Assembly (NCBI RefSeq): GCF_021191695.1
Contig: NZ_JAIWPT010000005.1
Span: forward strand, 62,001 to 126,000
Direction: 5' to 3'
DNA length: 64,000 nt
From: Proluteimonas luteida
GTDB taxonomy: Bacteria > Pseudomonadota > Gammaproteobacteria > Xanthomonadales > Xanthomonadaceae
Position numbers and translations under genes: made by a program. Positions 1 through 9,238 of this stretch are shown piece after piece (position 1 is the first letter of the stretch; each line of letters starts with the position of its first letter). The notes under the pieces are model-generated. The model saw nothing but the letters and a program-made list of their open reading frames with translations. It did no database searches and was not told where the DNA came from.

Positions 1-355
1 CGGCCTTCTTCAGCCGCTTGGCGGCATCGGTCGCGGTGCTGCCGGTCTTGCACACCAGCACCACCGGCAACGCCTTGGCGGCGCTGAGCTGCTTGTTTTC
101 CGGGTCGAACTGGCTCATCTGCACGTTCTTCGAGCCGGAGATGTGGCCCTTGGCGAAGTCCGCCGACGGACGCAGGTCGACGACCAGGGCGTTGTCGCGA
201 TTGACCAGCGCGGTCAGCTCGGCCGGGCGCAGGGTCTTGAAGCCGCGGAACAGCCGCGAGATCTCGTTGAAGATGATCGCCGCCGTCAGCGCGGCGAGGA
301 TCAGCGACAGCATCTGGTTTCGGCCGAGGAAGGCCAGCAGTTCTTCGAAGTTCAC
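1..355 (-). CDS. Membrane-anchored rhodanese-like protein (3' end cut by window)
   Basis: The reading frame begins with GTG at 355 and runs off the left edge, so only about 118 residues are visible. An N-terminal hydrophobic segment (about residues 12-30) is followed by a rhodanese fold with the conserved VVDLRP strand and an active-site loop CKTGST whose cysteine would carry the persulfide. Single-domain rhodaneses with one membrane anchor are common in Xanthomonadaceae and are thought to act in sulfur transfer or redox handling at the inner membrane; the substrate is unknown. The start was chosen because the frame has no upstream ATG and the NFEELLAFLGRNQ stretch is a normal N-terminus for this type. 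Confidence 0.75.
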   Translation of the reverse strand, partial: MNFEELLAFLGRNQMLSLILAALTAAIIFNEISRLFRGFKTLRPAELTALVNRDNALVVDLRPSADFAKGHISGSKNVQMSQFDPENKQLSAAKALPVVLVCKTGSTATDAAKRLKKA

Positions 356-500
356 GGATGGATCGCGGGTGGGCAGCGGGCGGCGATTGTCGCACACCGT
401 GCCGGGCGAACCCATCGGCACCGGCCATGGCCAACGCGTGGTCGCGTGGGACGGCGGGCGGGGCCGCGCCTGCGACGCCGCGCGAATCATGACGCCGCGC

Positions 501-524
501 GTCGGCCGCGTGGGGCCGGCCTAC
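501..524 (-). repeat. GTAG-headed REP hairpin, family A
   Basis: On the minus strand this reads GTAGG followed by an imperfect stem GGCC...GGCCGAC. The same unit occurs in the opposite orientation at 5835-5858. The GTAG head plus hairpin resembles the SMAG/REP elements of Stenotrophomonas. Confidence 0.6.
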
Positions 525-576
525 GGGCTTGCAGGGATGCCGCAGGCCGGGGCCGCGCCCCCGGCGCCCGACCGGC

Positions 577-1011
577 TCATTCGCCGGCCCACAGGTCCGG
601 CAGGCCGTCGGTGATCCACCAGGTGCCGGCGGCGGCGTCATAGCGCCAGTGCTCGGTGTAGCGCACGGTGCGCTCGGCCATCGTGTGGCGGTTGACCAGG
701 GCGATGTCGATCTCGCGCGAGGCGCTGGCGGCATCGGCCCGGGCGCCGCCGCGCTCGGTGTAGCCGGTCACCTGGATCTGCCGGTAGCGCTCCCGCGCCT
801 GTTCGGTCAGCGGATGCGCCTCGCGCCAGGCCGGATCGACCAGGTGCCAGGCGCTGTCGAAGTCGTTCCAGCGGACCGCCGCCGACCATGCGTACTGGAC
901 GCGGTCGAGCGCCTGCATGGGCTTGCCGGTGCTGGCGCAGCCGGCCAGCAGGGCGGAGGCGAGCAGCAAGCAGAAGGCGCGGCGCGCGCGTCGGGTCGAC
1001 CGGATCGTCAT
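577..1011 (-). CDS. Small lipoprotein of unknown function
   Basis: The 144-residue product starts with a positively charged stretch, a hydrophobic core (FCLLLASALLA) and a lipobox LAGC, so it should be a lipid-anchored periplasmic protein. ATG at 1011 was preferred to an upstream in-frame start at 1095 because it places the signal peptide at the N-terminus. The mature part looks like a small alpha+beta fold, similar in character to lipoproteins of the Xanthomonas group, with no catalytic motif that I recognise. It lies 93 bases downstream of tenA on the same strand and could be read through from it. Confidence 0.7.
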   Translation of the reverse strand: MTIRSTRRARRAFCLLLASALLAGCASTGKPMQALDRVQYAWSAAVRWNDFDSAWHLVDPAWREAHPLTEQARERYRQIQVTGYTERGGARADAASASREIDIALVNRHTMAERTVRYTEHWRYDAAAGTWWITDGLPDLWAGE

Positions 1012-1104
1012 CGGAAATCCTGCGCGGGATCGGGAATCGGCGCATGTTAGCCCGAACCCGGGCGCAGGCCCGCGCGGCGCATTGCCGGCCTGCATGCGGT
1101 TTGC

Positions 1105-1776
1105 TCAGGCGCCCCCGGCGTCCAGCCCCATCTGCCAGAAGTCGGCCTCCAGCCGCGCGGCCTTGGCGAAGATCGCCAGCAGCGCGTCGAAGCGCTGGTC
1201 GCCGCCGTGGCGCCGGCCGAGGTCGTCCAGCCAGGCCTGCGTGTCGCGACCCAACTGCTGGAACGCGTCGCCGGCGTACTCGCCGATCCATTCGCGGTAG
1301 GGATGCGCGGCATCGATCGCGTCGACGCCGCGCGGTGCGAGCCGGCGGCCGATCTCCGCGTAGCCCAGCGTGCACGGCGTGAGCGCCACCTGCAGTTCCA
1401 GCAGGTCGCCGGCCATGCCGATGTCGAGCACCCAGCGGGTGTAGGCGACGGTCGCCGGATGCTCGGCACCGGCCTCGACGTCCGCGGCCGACAGGCCCCA
1501 GCGTTCGCACAGGCGCAGGTGCAGCTGCATCTCGACGTCGACGATCGCCGCCAGGCCGGCGTTGGCGATGCGCATGTCGGCGAGGCTGCGCGCCTTGTAC
1601 GCGGCCAGCGCATGCGCGCGGGCGAACTGGATCAGGAACAGGTAGTCCTGCACCAGGTAGCGGCGGAACGCGGCCTGCGGCAGCGTGCCGTCGCCGAGGC
1701 CGCGGACGAAGGCGTGGTCGACGTAGCCGTTCCAGTCGTCGGCCGCGGCGGCCTTCAGGCGTTCGAACAGCGACAT
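1105..1776 (-). CDS. tenA: TenA family aminopyrimidine aminohydrolase, cysteine type
   Basis: This 223-residue all-helical protein has the TenA/thiaminase II catalytic set: Asp44 in LVQDYLF, Cys135 in TPCTLGY and Glu210 in EADFWQMG, at nearly the same numbers as in Bacillus subtilis TenA. TenA hydrolyses 4-amino-5-aminomethyl-2-methylpyrimidine to the hydroxymethyl form, salvaging the thiamin pyrimidine from degraded thiamin. The gene begins two bases after the stop codon of a second TenA paralog, so the two are almost certainly one operon. No thiamin riboswitch is evident upstream. Family membership is clear; the exact substrate is inferred. Confidence 0.88.
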   Translation of the reverse strand: MSLFERLKAAAADDWNGYVDHAFVRGLGDGTLPQAAFRRYLVQDYLFLIQFARAHALAAYKARSLADMRIANAGLAAIVDVEMQLHLRLCERWGLSAADVEAGAEHPATVAYTRWVLDIGMAGDLLELQVALTPCTLGYAEIGRRLAPRGVDAIDAAHPYREWIGEYAGDAFQQLGRDTQAWLDDLGRRHGGDQRFDALLAIFAKAARLEADFWQMGLDAGGA

Positions 1777-1778
1777 GC

Positions 1779-2432
1779 TCAGGCGTCGCCGTCCGGCGCG
1801 TAGGCCGCATCGAAGAAGGCCAGCTCCAGTGCCGTCGCGCGCTGGAAGAAGTCGCGCGCCACCGCGTCCTCCGCGGGGCCGACGCGGTCGAGTTCGCCGC
1901 GCAGGAAGGCGACGAAGTCGCGGAAGAACGGGTTGTCGTGCAGGGTGATCCACTCCGCGTGCACGAAATTCTCCGGCAGCGGCTGCGGCGCACGCGAGGC
2001 CCAGTCCAGGTACAGCCACTCGGCCACGTTCAGCACCGCCAGCGTCGCCACGTACGAACGCGTCGCCGCGGCCTCGCGCATGATCGCCTGGAAGCCGGCG
2101 GTCGGCGCGGTGTCGGGGATCGCCGCGCGCGTGGCCTCGTCGACGCCCAGCGCCTCGAACGCACGCAGAAAGTAGGTGTTCTCCTCGCCCGAGACCATGC
2201 CGGCGAAGCGGCCGAAGCGCAGCCGCGCCCCGAAGGTGTCGGCCGTGGCGATGGCCGCGCCGAGCAGGGTCAGGAAACTGTCGAGGAAGCGGTGGTCCTG
2301 GACCAGGTAGGCGGCCATGACCGCGTCGTCGATGCGGCCATCCAGCAGTTCGCGCACGAAGCGGTGGTCCACCGCCTGCGACCAGGTGGACCCGGTGGAA
2401 GCACGCAGCGCGTCGGTGTAGCGGTGGCTCAT
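1779..2432 (-). CDS. TenA-like protein lacking the catalytic cysteine (TenA_E type)
   Basis: The 217-residue product is a diverged TenA paralog. Asp46 (LVQDHRF) and Glu203 (ALELAFF) match the TenA pocket, but the position of the nucleophile is Ala137 in LNVAEWLY, the hallmark of the TenA_E subclass. Some TenA_E proteins are known to act on other thiamin-breakdown pyrimidines, using a glutamate instead of cysteine. It is the first gene of a two-gene operon, with the second tenA two bases downstream. It is divergent from oleC, and the 208 bases between them should hold both promoters. A substrate different from that of its neighbour is an inference. Confidence 0.82.
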   Translation of the reverse strand: MSHRYTDALRASTGSTWSQAVDHRFVRELLDGRIDDAVMAAYLVQDHRFLDSFLTLLGAAIATADTFGARLRFGRFAGMVSGEENTYFLRAFEALGVDEATRAAIPDTAPTAGFQAIMREAAATRSYVATLAVLNVAEWLYLDWASRAPQPLPENFVHAEWITLHDNPFFRDFVAFLRGELDRVGPAEDAVARDFFQRATALELAFFDAAYAPDGDA

Positions 2433-2640
2433 GGGGGGCTCCGATGAAGACGGTCCGAGGGGACGGGGGAATGGATCGGGTTACGGATCGGGCTCGCGCC
2501 GCGCATGGTGCAGGGGCTGGCAGGCGTCCGATTGTCGGCCACCGCGGCAGGGCCGTCCAATGCGCGCTGCGGCCGCGCTCACCCGTCGCGCGACGCGTTT
2601 GCCGCGCACGTCGTCGCCGGCGACAGGCGATAATCCCGCC

Positions 2641-4284
2641 ATGAACGAGCCCTGCAACATCGCCGCGTCGCTGCCGCGGCTGGCCCGCGACACGCCGGAA
2701 CGGATCGCGATGCGCTGCCCGGGCGGCGATGGCCGCTACGCCGATGCCGAGGCGCTGACCTATGCCGCGCTCGATGCGCGCAGCGACGCGATCGCCGCGG
2801 GACTGGCGACGCGCGGCATCGGCCGCGGCACGCGCACGGTGCTGATGGTGCGGCCGACGCCCGAGTTCTTCCTGTCGATGTTCGCGCTGTTCAAGGTCGG
2901 CGCGGTGCCGGTGTTGGTCGATCCGGGCATCGACAAGCGCGCGCTGAAGCAATGCCTGGACGAAGCCCGGCCCGAGGCCTTCATCGGCATCCCGCTGGCG
3001 CAGTTCGCGCGCGTGCTGCTGGGCTGGGCGAAGTCGGCGCGCGTGCGCATCACCACCGGGCGGTGGGCGGTGCTGAGCGATGCGACGCTGGCGGATGTGG
3101 AACGCGCTGGCGCCGGCGCCGGTCCGCAACTCGCCGCGACGGCCGGCGACGACATGGCCGCGATCCTGTTCACCAGCGGCTCGACCGGCGTGCCCAAGGG
3201 CGTGGTCTACCGGCACCGGCACTTCGTCGCCCAGATCGCCATGCTGCGCGACGCGTTCTGCATCGCTGCCGGCGGCGTCGACCTGCCGACGTTCCCGCCG
3301 TTCGCGCTGTTCGACCCGGCGCTGGGCCTGACCTCGATCATTCCCGACATGGATCCGACCCGGCCGGCGAGCGCCGACCCGCTGAAGCTGCACGCGGCGA
3401 TCGACCGCTTCGGCGTCGACCAGCTGTTCGGCTCGCCGGCGCTGATGGGCGTACTCGCCCGCCATGGCGCGCCGCTGCCGACGCTGCGGCGCGTGACCTC
3501 GGCCGGCGCGCCGGTGCCGCCCGACACCGTCGCCCGGATGCTGGAACTGCTGCCCGAGGGCGCCGGTTTCTGGACCCCCTACGGCGCCACCGAATGCCTG
3601 CCGGTCGCGGTCATCGAAGGCCGCGAACTGCTCGCCTTGCGCGAACGCACCGAACAGGGTGCGGGCACCTGCGTCGGCCGTCCGGTGGCGCCGAACGAGG
3701 TCCGCATCATCGGCGTCGACGATGGTGCGGTTCCCGCGTGGTCGGACGCGCTGCTGGTCGCGCCTGGCCAGGTCGGCGAGATCACCGTCGCCGGCCCGAC
3801 CGCGACCGACGGCTATTTCGGCCGCGAGACGCAGACGCGACTGGCGAAGATCGTCGAGACCCTGCCGGACGGCGGCACGCGCGTGGTTCACCGCATGGGC
3901 GACCTCGGCTATTTCGACGGCGAGGGCCGGCTGTGGTTCTGCGGCCGCAAGGGCCATCGCGTGGTCACCGCCGACGGCACGCTGTGCACCGAGCAGGTCG
4001 AGCCGGTGTTCAACGTGCATCCTTACGTGCGCCGCACCGCACTGGTCGGGGTCGGCGCGACGGGCGCGCAGACGCCGGTGCTGTGCGTGGAGCTGCGGCC
4101 GGGCGTGGCCAAGCGCGAGCAGCCACGCATCGCCGACGAGCTGCGCCACATCGGCGAGGGCTTCGTGCACACCGCGCGGATCACGACGTTCCTGTTCCAT
4201 CCGGGCTTCCCGGTCGACATCCGCCACAACGCCAAGATCGGGCGGGAGAAGCTGGCGGCATGGGCGGCGAAACGGGTCCCTTGA
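2641..4284 (+). CDS. oleC: OleC, AMP-ligase-like beta-lactone synthetase
   Basis: The 547-residue protein belongs to the acyl-adenylate (ANL) superfamily. The phosphate-binding loop [10 protein letters not shown] begins at residue 178, YGATE follows in the middle, and GDLGYFD with a GRKGHR hinge lies near the C-terminus. OleC converts the beta-hydroxy acid made by OleA and OleD into a beta-lactone in long-chain olefin biosynthesis, and Xanthomonas OleC is the characterised enzyme. ATG at 2641 was chosen over an upstream in-frame ATG at 2431 because the upstream stretch is low-complexity and overlaps the divergent gene. oleD follows after 29 bases. No oleA or oleB is present beside it. Confidence 0.9.
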   Translation: MNEPCNIAASLPRLARDTPERIAMRCPGGDGRYADAEALTYAALDARSDAIAAGLATRGIGRGTRTVLMVRPTPEFFLSMFALFKVGAVPVLVDPGIDKRALKQCLDEARPEAFIGIPLAQFARVLLGWAKSARVRITTGRWAVLSDATLADVERAGAGAGPQLAATAGDDMAAILFTSGSTGVPKGVVYRHRHFVAQIAMLRDAFCIAAGGVDLPTFPPFALFDPALGLTSIIPDMDPTRPASADPLKLHAAIDRFGVDQLFGSPALMGVLARHGAPLPTLRRVTSAGAPVPPDTVARMLELLPEGAGFWTPYGATECLPVAVIEGRELLALRERTEQGAGTCVGRPVAPNEVRIIGVDDGAVPAWSDALLVAPGQVGEITVAGPTATDGYFGRETQTRLAKIVETLPDGGTRVVHRMGDLGYFDGEGRLWFCGRKGHRVVTADGTLCTEQVEPVFNVHPYVRRTALVGVGATGAQTPVLCVELRPGVAKREQPRIADELRHIGEGFVHTARITTFLFHPGFPVDIRHNAKIGREKLAAWAAKRVP

Positions 4285-4313
4285 CGCATGCAGAAAATGA
4301 AGGAATCCACGGC

Positions 4314-5321
4314 ATGAAGATCCTGGTCACCGGCGGCGGCGGTTTCCTCGGCCAGGCGCTGTGCCGCGGCCTGGTCGAACGCGGCCATGAGGTCACCAGC
4401 TTCAACCGCGGGCATTACCCCGGGCTCGATGCCATCGGCGTGCAACAGGTCCGTGGCGACCTGGCCGACGACGATGCGGTGCGCAATGCCGCGCGGGGCA
4501 TGGACGCGATCTTCCACAACGCGGCCAAGGCCGGCGCCTGGGGCAGCTACGAGAGCTACCACCAGGCCAACGTCGTCGGTACGCGGAACGTGCTCGACGC
4601 CTGTCGTGCGCACGGCATCGGCCGGCTGGTCTACACCTCCACGCCCAGCGTGACCCATCGCGCCACGCATCCGGTCGAGGGCGGCACCGCCGACACCGTG
4701 CCCTATGGCGAAGGTTTCAAGGCGCCGTATGCGACCACCAAGACCATCGCCGAGAAGGCCGTGCTGGCGGCCAACGACGGCGACCTGGCGACGGTCGCGC
4801 TGCGGCCGCGGCTGATCTGGGGGCCGGGCGACCAGCAGTTGCTGCCGCGCCTGGTCGAACGCGCATGCGCCGGACGCCTGCGCTTCGTCGGCGACGGCAA
4901 CAACCGCATCGACACCACCTACATCGACAACGCCGCGCAGGCGCATTTCGATGCGTTCGACCATCTTGCTCCCGGCGCCGCCTGCGCGGGGCGGGCGTAT
5001 TTCATCAGCAACGGCGAGCCGAAGACGGTGCGCGAGATCGTCAACGCGCTGCTGGCCGCGGCCGGTGCGCCGCAGGTGCACAAGACGATTCCGTTCGGCG
5101 TCGCCTACGCGGCTGGCGCGGTCTGCGAAGTGGTCTGGCCGCTGCTGCGGCTGTCCGGCGAGCCGCCGATGACCCGGTTCCTGGCCGAGCAGTTGAGCAC
5201 CACGCACTGGTATTCCATGGCACCGGCGCAGCGCGATTTCGGCTACGTGCCGAAGGTATCGGTCGAGGAAGGCCTGCGCCGGCTGGCGGCCGGGTATCGG
5301 CCGGGCGCGCCTGCGGCATAG
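4314..5321 (+). CDS. oleD: OleD, NAD(P)-dependent 2-alkyl-3-ketoacid reductase
   Basis: The 335-residue product is an extended short-chain dehydrogenase. It has a nucleotide-binding GGGGFLG at residues 7-13 and the catalytic pair Tyr139/Lys143 in PYATTK. The [22 protein letters not shown] stretch is typical of the 3-beta-hydroxysteroid dehydrogenase-like OleD group. OleD reduces the 2-alkyl-3-keto acid from OleA to the hydroxy acid used by OleC. The short spacing to oleC suggests cotranscription. The assignment rests on family features plus the oleC neighbour, which together are convincing. Confidence 0.88.
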   Translation: MKILVTGGGGFLGQALCRGLVERGHEVTSFNRGHYPGLDAIGVQQVRGDLADDDAVRNAARGMDAIFHNAAKAGAWGSYESYHQANVVGTRNVLDACRAHGIGRLVYTSTPSVTHRATHPVEGGTADTVPYGEGFKAPYATTKTIAEKAVLAANDGDLATVALRPRLIWGPGDQQLLPRLVERACAGRLRFVGDGNNRIDTTYIDNAAQAHFDAFDHLAPGAACAGRAYFISNGEPKTVREIVNALLAAAGAPQVHKTIPFGVAYAAGAVCEVVWPLLRLSGEPPMTRFLAEQLSTTHWYSMAPAQRDFGYVPKVSVEEGLRRLAAGYRPGAPAA

Positions 5322-5552
5322 CGCGTCGTCGTTGCGTGGAGATCGTGCCCGAGCCCGGGGCGAGGGGGATGGAAGCTGTCGGGGATTGATGCGTGTCCGA
5401 TGTGCGGCGTCGGACCACCGGCCTTCACGGCGGAATCATCCGGCTGAAGGCGACGCCGGCGAAACCGCCTCGCCGTCACCTGATCGCGACCTGAGCGGGC
5501 ATAACGTGGCGCCACGGCCGCTTCTGGTCGACAAGCCCAACGGAGACTCGCC

Positions 5553-5711
5553 ATGCTCAGATACGCCGTCATTTTCCTCGTGGTCGCCATCATCGCCGGC
5601 GTGCTCGGCTTCAGTGGTGTCGCAGGTGCCGCGACCAATATCGCCTGGATCCTGTTCGTCGTGTTCCTGATCCTGGCCGTCATCTCGATGCTGCGTGGTC
5701 GACGGGTCTGA
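5553..5711 (+). CDS. DUF1328 (YtjA-type) small membrane protein
   Basis: This 52-residue protein consists of two hydrophobic helices joined by [11 protein letters not shown], ending in a basic tail (MLRGRRV). It matches the DUF1328/YtjA family of stress-associated inner-membrane proteins of unknown function, which share the pattern of a leading MLRYA, GxxGFxGVAGAA and a final ILFxVFLI helix. ATG at 5553 follows a plausible ribosome site (GGAGA). It is a single-gene unit closed by a strong terminator at 5749. Confidence 0.85.
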   Translation: MLRYAVIFLVVAIIAGVLGFSGVAGAATNIAWILFVVFLILAVISMLRGRRV

Positions 5712-5748
5712 CGCCCGCGCCTGCGGTCGCAGGCATCGAATGAAAGAG

Positions 5749-5770
5749 CCCGCCTTCCGGCGGGTTTTTT
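5749..5770 (+). terminator. Rho-independent terminator after the DUF1328 gene
   Basis: A perfect 6-bp stem CCCGCC/GGCGGG with a TTCC loop is followed by six T residues, 38 bases after the stop codon. Confidence 0.9.
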
Positions 5771-5834
5771 CTTGAAACGACCGGGGCCGCGCGCAACTCC
5801 CATGTTGGCGGCTGCGGATCGTCGCCCTGATCCC

Positions 5835-5858
5835 GTAGGTCGGCCCCACGCGGCCGAC
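5835..5858 (+). repeat. GTAG-headed REP hairpin, family A
   Basis: The unit reads GTAG followed by GTCGGCC-CCACGC-GGCCGAC and is the plus-strand counterpart of the element at 501-524. It is the only structure I see in the 282-base gap between the terminator at 5770 and ubiJ. Confidence 0.65.
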
Positions 5859-6052
5859 GTGCGCGGCCTCAGGATTCACGAGGTGTCGGTGGCGTTGCCC
5901 CGACCTGCGGCCAGGGAATCCAGGGAGTCGGAGAAGAACCTTTTTCGTCGATGGAACTGCATCGCGCGCGGCGTCCGCGGCGACTTGCGCGGCAGCGCCA
6001 TCCGCGGCTCCGCCGGGCATCTCCGCCCGCCACCCCGACGCTACAATGCGCC

Positions 6053-6700
6053 ATGGCCGACCTCCCGTATTCCCCGTTTTCCGTGCTCAAGCCGATTGCC
6101 GGCCGTGCGCTCGAAACCGCGCTCAACCAGGCGCTGGCGCTCGACGCCGACACCCGCGCGTCGCTGCGCGGTCTCGACGGTCAGCGCATCGCGTTGACGC
6201 TGTCCTCGCCGCCGCTGGCGCTGCAGTTGCGCGTCGACGGCGAGCGGCTGGTCGTCGGGCCCGTCGACGAGACGCAGGAGCCCGATCTCGCGGTGCGCAC
6301 CTCGCTGGCCGGCGTGCTGTCGCAGCTGCCGTTCCTGCGCCGCGACGACGCGCCGCCGATCGGCAAGGTCCGGGTGTCGGGCGACGCCGACCTCGCGCGG
6401 CGTCTGCAGCGTCTGGCCGCGCGTTTCGACCCCGACTGGCAACAGCCCTTCGTCGGCGTGTTCGGCGAGGTCATCGGCGTGCAGGTCGCCAATGCCTTCG
6501 CCGCCGCACTGGGCCAGGCGCGCGAACTCGGCCGCGGCGTCGCCGCGAGCGCGGCCGAATACGTGACCGAGGAATCGCGCGACGTCGTTGCGCGCGCGGA
6601 ACTCGACGCTTTCCACGACGACGTCGACGCGGTCCGCGACGATGTCGAGCGGCTGGCAGTGCGCGTGTCGCGGCTGGCGCGCGCCGGGGCCGCTGCATGA
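6053..6700 (+). CDS. ubiJ: UbiJ, SCP2-domain ubiquinone biosynthesis accessory factor
   Basis: The 215-residue product has an N-terminal SCP2-like lipid-binding domain (about residues 15-115) and a C-terminal coiled helix (about 180-210). UbiJ is a non-enzymatic member of the cytosolic Ubi complex, thought to bind lipophilic ubiquinone intermediates. Its stop codon overlaps the ubiB start in an ATGA, the arrangement expected for translationally coupled ubi genes. In enterobacteria ubiE, ubiJ and ubiB are contiguous, but no ubiE precedes it here. Confidence 0.85.
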   Translation: MADLPYSPFSVLKPIAGRALETALNQALALDADTRASLRGLDGQRIALTLSSPPLALQLRVDGERLVVGPVDETQEPDLAVRTSLAGVLSQLPFLRRDDAPPIGKVRVSGDADLARRLQRLAARFDPDWQQPFVGVFGEVIGVQVANAFAAALGQARELGRGVAASAAEYVTEESRDVVARAELDAFHDDVDAVRDDVERLAVRVSRLARAGAAA

Positions 6701-8394
6701 GGGGCATGCTGCGTGCATCGCGGATCGGCCGCGTGCTGCTGCGCTACCGCCTCGACGACCTGCTCGACGGCACCCCGGCCGAGCGCTGGCTGAAGCTCGC
6801 GCGTCCGTTCGTGCCGCGGGCCTCGCGCGACATCGCCGCACGGTCGCGCGGCGCCCGGCTGCGGTTGGCGCTGCAGGACCTCGGCCCGATCTTCGTCAAG
6901 TTCGGCCAGATCCTGTCGACCCGCCGCGACCTGATCCCGGCCGACATCGTCGACGAGCTGTCGCTGCTGCAGGACAACGTCGCGCCGTTCGACGGCAGCG
7001 TGGCGCTGGCGATCATCGAGCGCGAACTGCAGATGCCGATCGCCGACGCGTTCGCCGAGTTCGACAGCGTGCCGCTGGCCTCGGCGTCGATCGCCCAGGT
7101 GCACGCGGCGACGCTGCCGGCCGACGACATCCATCCGCGGCGCGAGGTCGTGGTCAAGGTGTTGCGCCCGGGCATCGAGAAGCAGATCGCTGCCGATGTC
7201 GCCCTGCTGGGCAATCTCGCGTCGCTGGTCGAGCGCACCCATCCCAACGCCGACAAGATCCGCCCGCGCGAGGTCGTCGCCGAGATCCAGAACACCCTGG
7301 CGGCCGAACTCGACCTGCAGCGCGAAGGCGCGAACGCGTCGGTGCTGCGGCGCTTCTGGGAAGGTTCGACCGACCTCTACGTGCCGGCGCCGGTGTGGGA
7401 GCGCACCACCCAGCGCGTACTCACGCTCGAGCGCGTGCGCGGCATTCCCAGCGACGACATCGCCGCGCTCGACGCCGCCGGCATCGACCGCAGGGCGCTC
7501 GCGGCCAAGGGCGTGCGCGTGTTCTACACCCAGGTGTTCCGCGACAACTTCTTCCATGCCGACGCGCATGCCGGCAACATCTGGGTCGATCCGGAGCGCA
7601 CCGTCAATCCGCGCTTCATCGCACTGGATTTCGGCATCATGGGCCAGCTCTCGCGCGAGGACCAGTACTACCTCGCCGAGAACTTCATGGCGATCTTCCG
7701 CCGCGACTACCGCCGCATCGCCGAGCTGCACATCCAGGCCGGCTGGATGCCGGCGACGATCCGCATCGACGAACTGGAGGCCGCGGTGCGTTCGGTCTGC
7801 GAGCCGTACTTCACCCGTCCGCTGTCGGAGATCTCGCTGGGCGAGGTGCTGGGCAAGCTGTTCCGCACCGCGCAGCGCTACCAGCTGACCCTGCAGCCGC
7901 AGCTGATCCTGCTGCAGAAGACCCTGCTGAGCATCGAGGGCATCGGCCGCCTGCTCGACCCGAAGCTCGACATCTGGGCCGTCGCCCGGCCGGTGCTCGA
8001 GCGCATCCTGGTCGAGCGCTACAGCCCGCAGCGGCTCGGCCGGGAATTCCGCGAACGCCTGCCCGAACTGATCACCCAGGCGCCGGACATGCCGCGGCTG
8101 CTGCATGCCTGGCTCAAGCAGCAGGTCGAGGGCGACCACACCCTGCGCATGCGCTCCGACGATCTCGCCGCGCTGACCGCGACGATGCAGGGCATGCAGA
8201 AGCGCGTCGTCGCCGCGATCCTCGGCGTGGGCCTGCTGATCGTCGCCGCGGTGCTGTACGCGCTGGAGGCGGGCGGCCCCACGTTCGCCGGCGTCCCGGT
8301 CGCGACCTGGGTGGCCGGCGTCGGCGGGCTGTGGGCGCTGCTGGCGGCCTGGCCGAGGCGCAATCCGGCCACGCGGAACCAGGGCGACGCCTGA
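6697..8394 (+). CDS. ubiB: UbiB, atypical kinase-like ubiquinone biosynthesis protein
   Basis: The 565-residue protein carries the UbiB/ADCK hallmarks: the KFGQ motif at 68-71 (KxGQ), an alanine/serine-rich nucleotide loop ([11 protein letters not shown]), HADAHAGN, and the metal-binding DFG at 311-313. Two hydrophobic C-terminal helices (about 510-530 and 538-556) anchor it in the inner membrane. UbiB proteins have ATPase activity that supports ubiquinone synthesis, probably by extracting lipid precursors. ATG at 6697 overlaps the ubiJ stop; an internal Met at codon 4 is an alternative start. HADAHAGN replaces the commoner proline form, a conservative change. Confidence 0.92.
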   Translation: MRGMLRASRIGRVLLRYRLDDLLDGTPAERWLKLARPFVPRASRDIAARSRGARLRLALQDLGPIFVKFGQILSTRRDLIPADIVDELSLLQDNVAPFDGSVALAIIERELQMPIADAFAEFDSVPLASASIAQVHAATLPADDIHPRREVVVKVLRPGIEKQIAADVALLGNLASLVERTHPNADKIRPREVVAEIQNTLAAELDLQREGANASVLRRFWEGSTDLYVPAPVWERTTQRVLTLERVRGIPSDDIAALDAAGIDRRALAAKGVRVFYTQVFRDNFFHADAHAGNIWVDPERTVNPRFIALDFGIMGQLSREDQYYLAENFMAIFRRDYRRIAELHIQAGWMPATIRIDELEAAVRSVCEPYFTRPLSEISLGEVLGKLFRTAQRYQLTLQPQLILLQKTLLSIEGIGRLLDPKLDIWAVARPVLERILVERYSPQRLGREFRERLPELITQAPDMPRLLHAWLKQQVEGDHTLRMRSDDLAALTATMQGMQKRVVAAILGVGLLIVAAVLYALEAGGPTFAGVPVATWVAGVGGLWALLAAWPRRNPATRNQGDA

Positions 8395-8447
8395 TCGTCT
8401 TTGCGTCAGCGGAGGCGTGCACACCATCATCCGGGCAGCAGGGCACG

Positions 8448-8741
8448 ATGCCGTATTTCAAAGTCATGATGTCCGGCCGGGGAATCGATCTGTCATCGGA
8501 AGGTGTGGCCATCATTGGCTTCTTTGCGACCAGACTTGTTCGCGCTCCTGACCTGGCAGCGGCAGAGCAGCAAGCGAAGGCGGAAATCCTGTCGGAGTGG
8601 CGGCCCGGTGGCTCGTATGCGCTCGCCAATCGAGGGGGCGTGCCTGCGGTGACAGTGGAGGAAGCCTTCCCCGTCGGTTTCGTGGTCGGCATCTTCGGGC
8701 GCCGGCCTTCCGGTTACACCTTCTACAGCCATGAGGACTAG
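8448..8741 (+). CDS. Hypothetical 97-residue protein
   Basis: I do not recognise this protein. It begins MPYFKVMMSGRGI, has no signal peptide or membrane segment, and ends GYTFYSHED. The sequence alternates hydrophobic and polar residues like a small beta-rich domain (VTVEEAFPVGFVVGIFG). Xanthomonadaceae carry short cytosolic proteins of this look near mobile remnants. It sits between ubiB and a decayed parE toxin. The lower GC of this stretch compared with ubiB hints at acquired DNA. Coding potential is plausible but function is unknown. Confidence 0.55.
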   Translation: MPYFKVMMSGRGIDLSSEGVAIIGFFATRLVRAPDLAAAEQQAKAEILSEWRPGGSYALANRGGVPAVTVEEAFPVGFVVGIFGRRPSGYTFYSHED

Positions 8742-8776
8742 GCCAGCGGCGCTGGCAGTACGGCTCGACACAAGCG

Positions 8777-8916
8777 TCAGGCGCCGACGCCCGAGTCCAC
8801 ATCGATCGTCGCGTGAAGAATGCGGACGATCAGCAGCGCGTTCTCACTCGGCTGCTTGTAGTAGATGACATGCGTTCTGTGCGGTAGCTTGCGTTGGCCA
8901 TGGCGCTCTCCTTCAC
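8777..8916 (-). pseudogene. 3' remnant of a ParE/RelE-family toxin gene
   Basis: Only the last 45 or so codons remain. They encode the C-terminal ParE signature (HRTHVIYYKQ, then ENALLIVRILHATID), which forms the final strands of this toxin fold. The frame continues upstream into sequence unlike ParE, no start codon is properly placed, and no antitoxin gene is adjacent. A deletion of the toxin N-terminus and its antitoxin partner is the simplest explanation. Confidence 0.6.
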
Positions 8917-9087
8917 CTGTACCGGATTCTGGTATCAGTGGCGGTGTGCGTAAATCGGCGGGCGGATCGACGTTTCTTCATCCGACAGCGGAGTGCGAGG
9001 CGCGATCCGGGATCGCCTGCGGATATCCCGCTGGGCCGCGGATGGATCATTTGCCGAGCAAAGCCCGCGCAATGTCGCGCCAATACG

Positions 9088-9148
9088 GTAGGGCGGGTCT
9101 CGACCCGCCAGGGCGTTCGCAGCGATGTCGGATCGAGACCCGCCCTGG
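9088..9148. repeat. Pair of inverted REP hairpins, family B
   Basis: The left unit (9088-9109) is GTAG followed by a self-complementary GGCGGGTC-TC-GACCCGCC stem. The right unit (about 9131-9148) is an imperfect inverted copy. The same family forms another inverted pair at 60602-60660. The 322-base stretch 8917-9238 holds nothing else I can name. Confidence 0.65.
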
Positions 9149-9238
9149 AAGGTTCGACCGGGAGCTCGGGCTCCGAATCGATCGGACCGGGCGCGACGGG
9201 TGCCTCGTCGAAACGGCCATGACAGGCCGCGGCGGACG

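Noticed and set aside
1105..4227. A 1040-codon open frame on the minus strand covering tenA, the second tenA gene and all of oleC
   Set aside because: It is a high-GC shadow frame; only its last 223 codons (the real tenA) have family motifs, and oleC on the other strand is certain.
9088..9148. REP pairs as CRISPR repeats
   Set aside because: Each locus has only two inverted units, not regularly spaced direct repeats, and no cas genes are present anywhere in the window.
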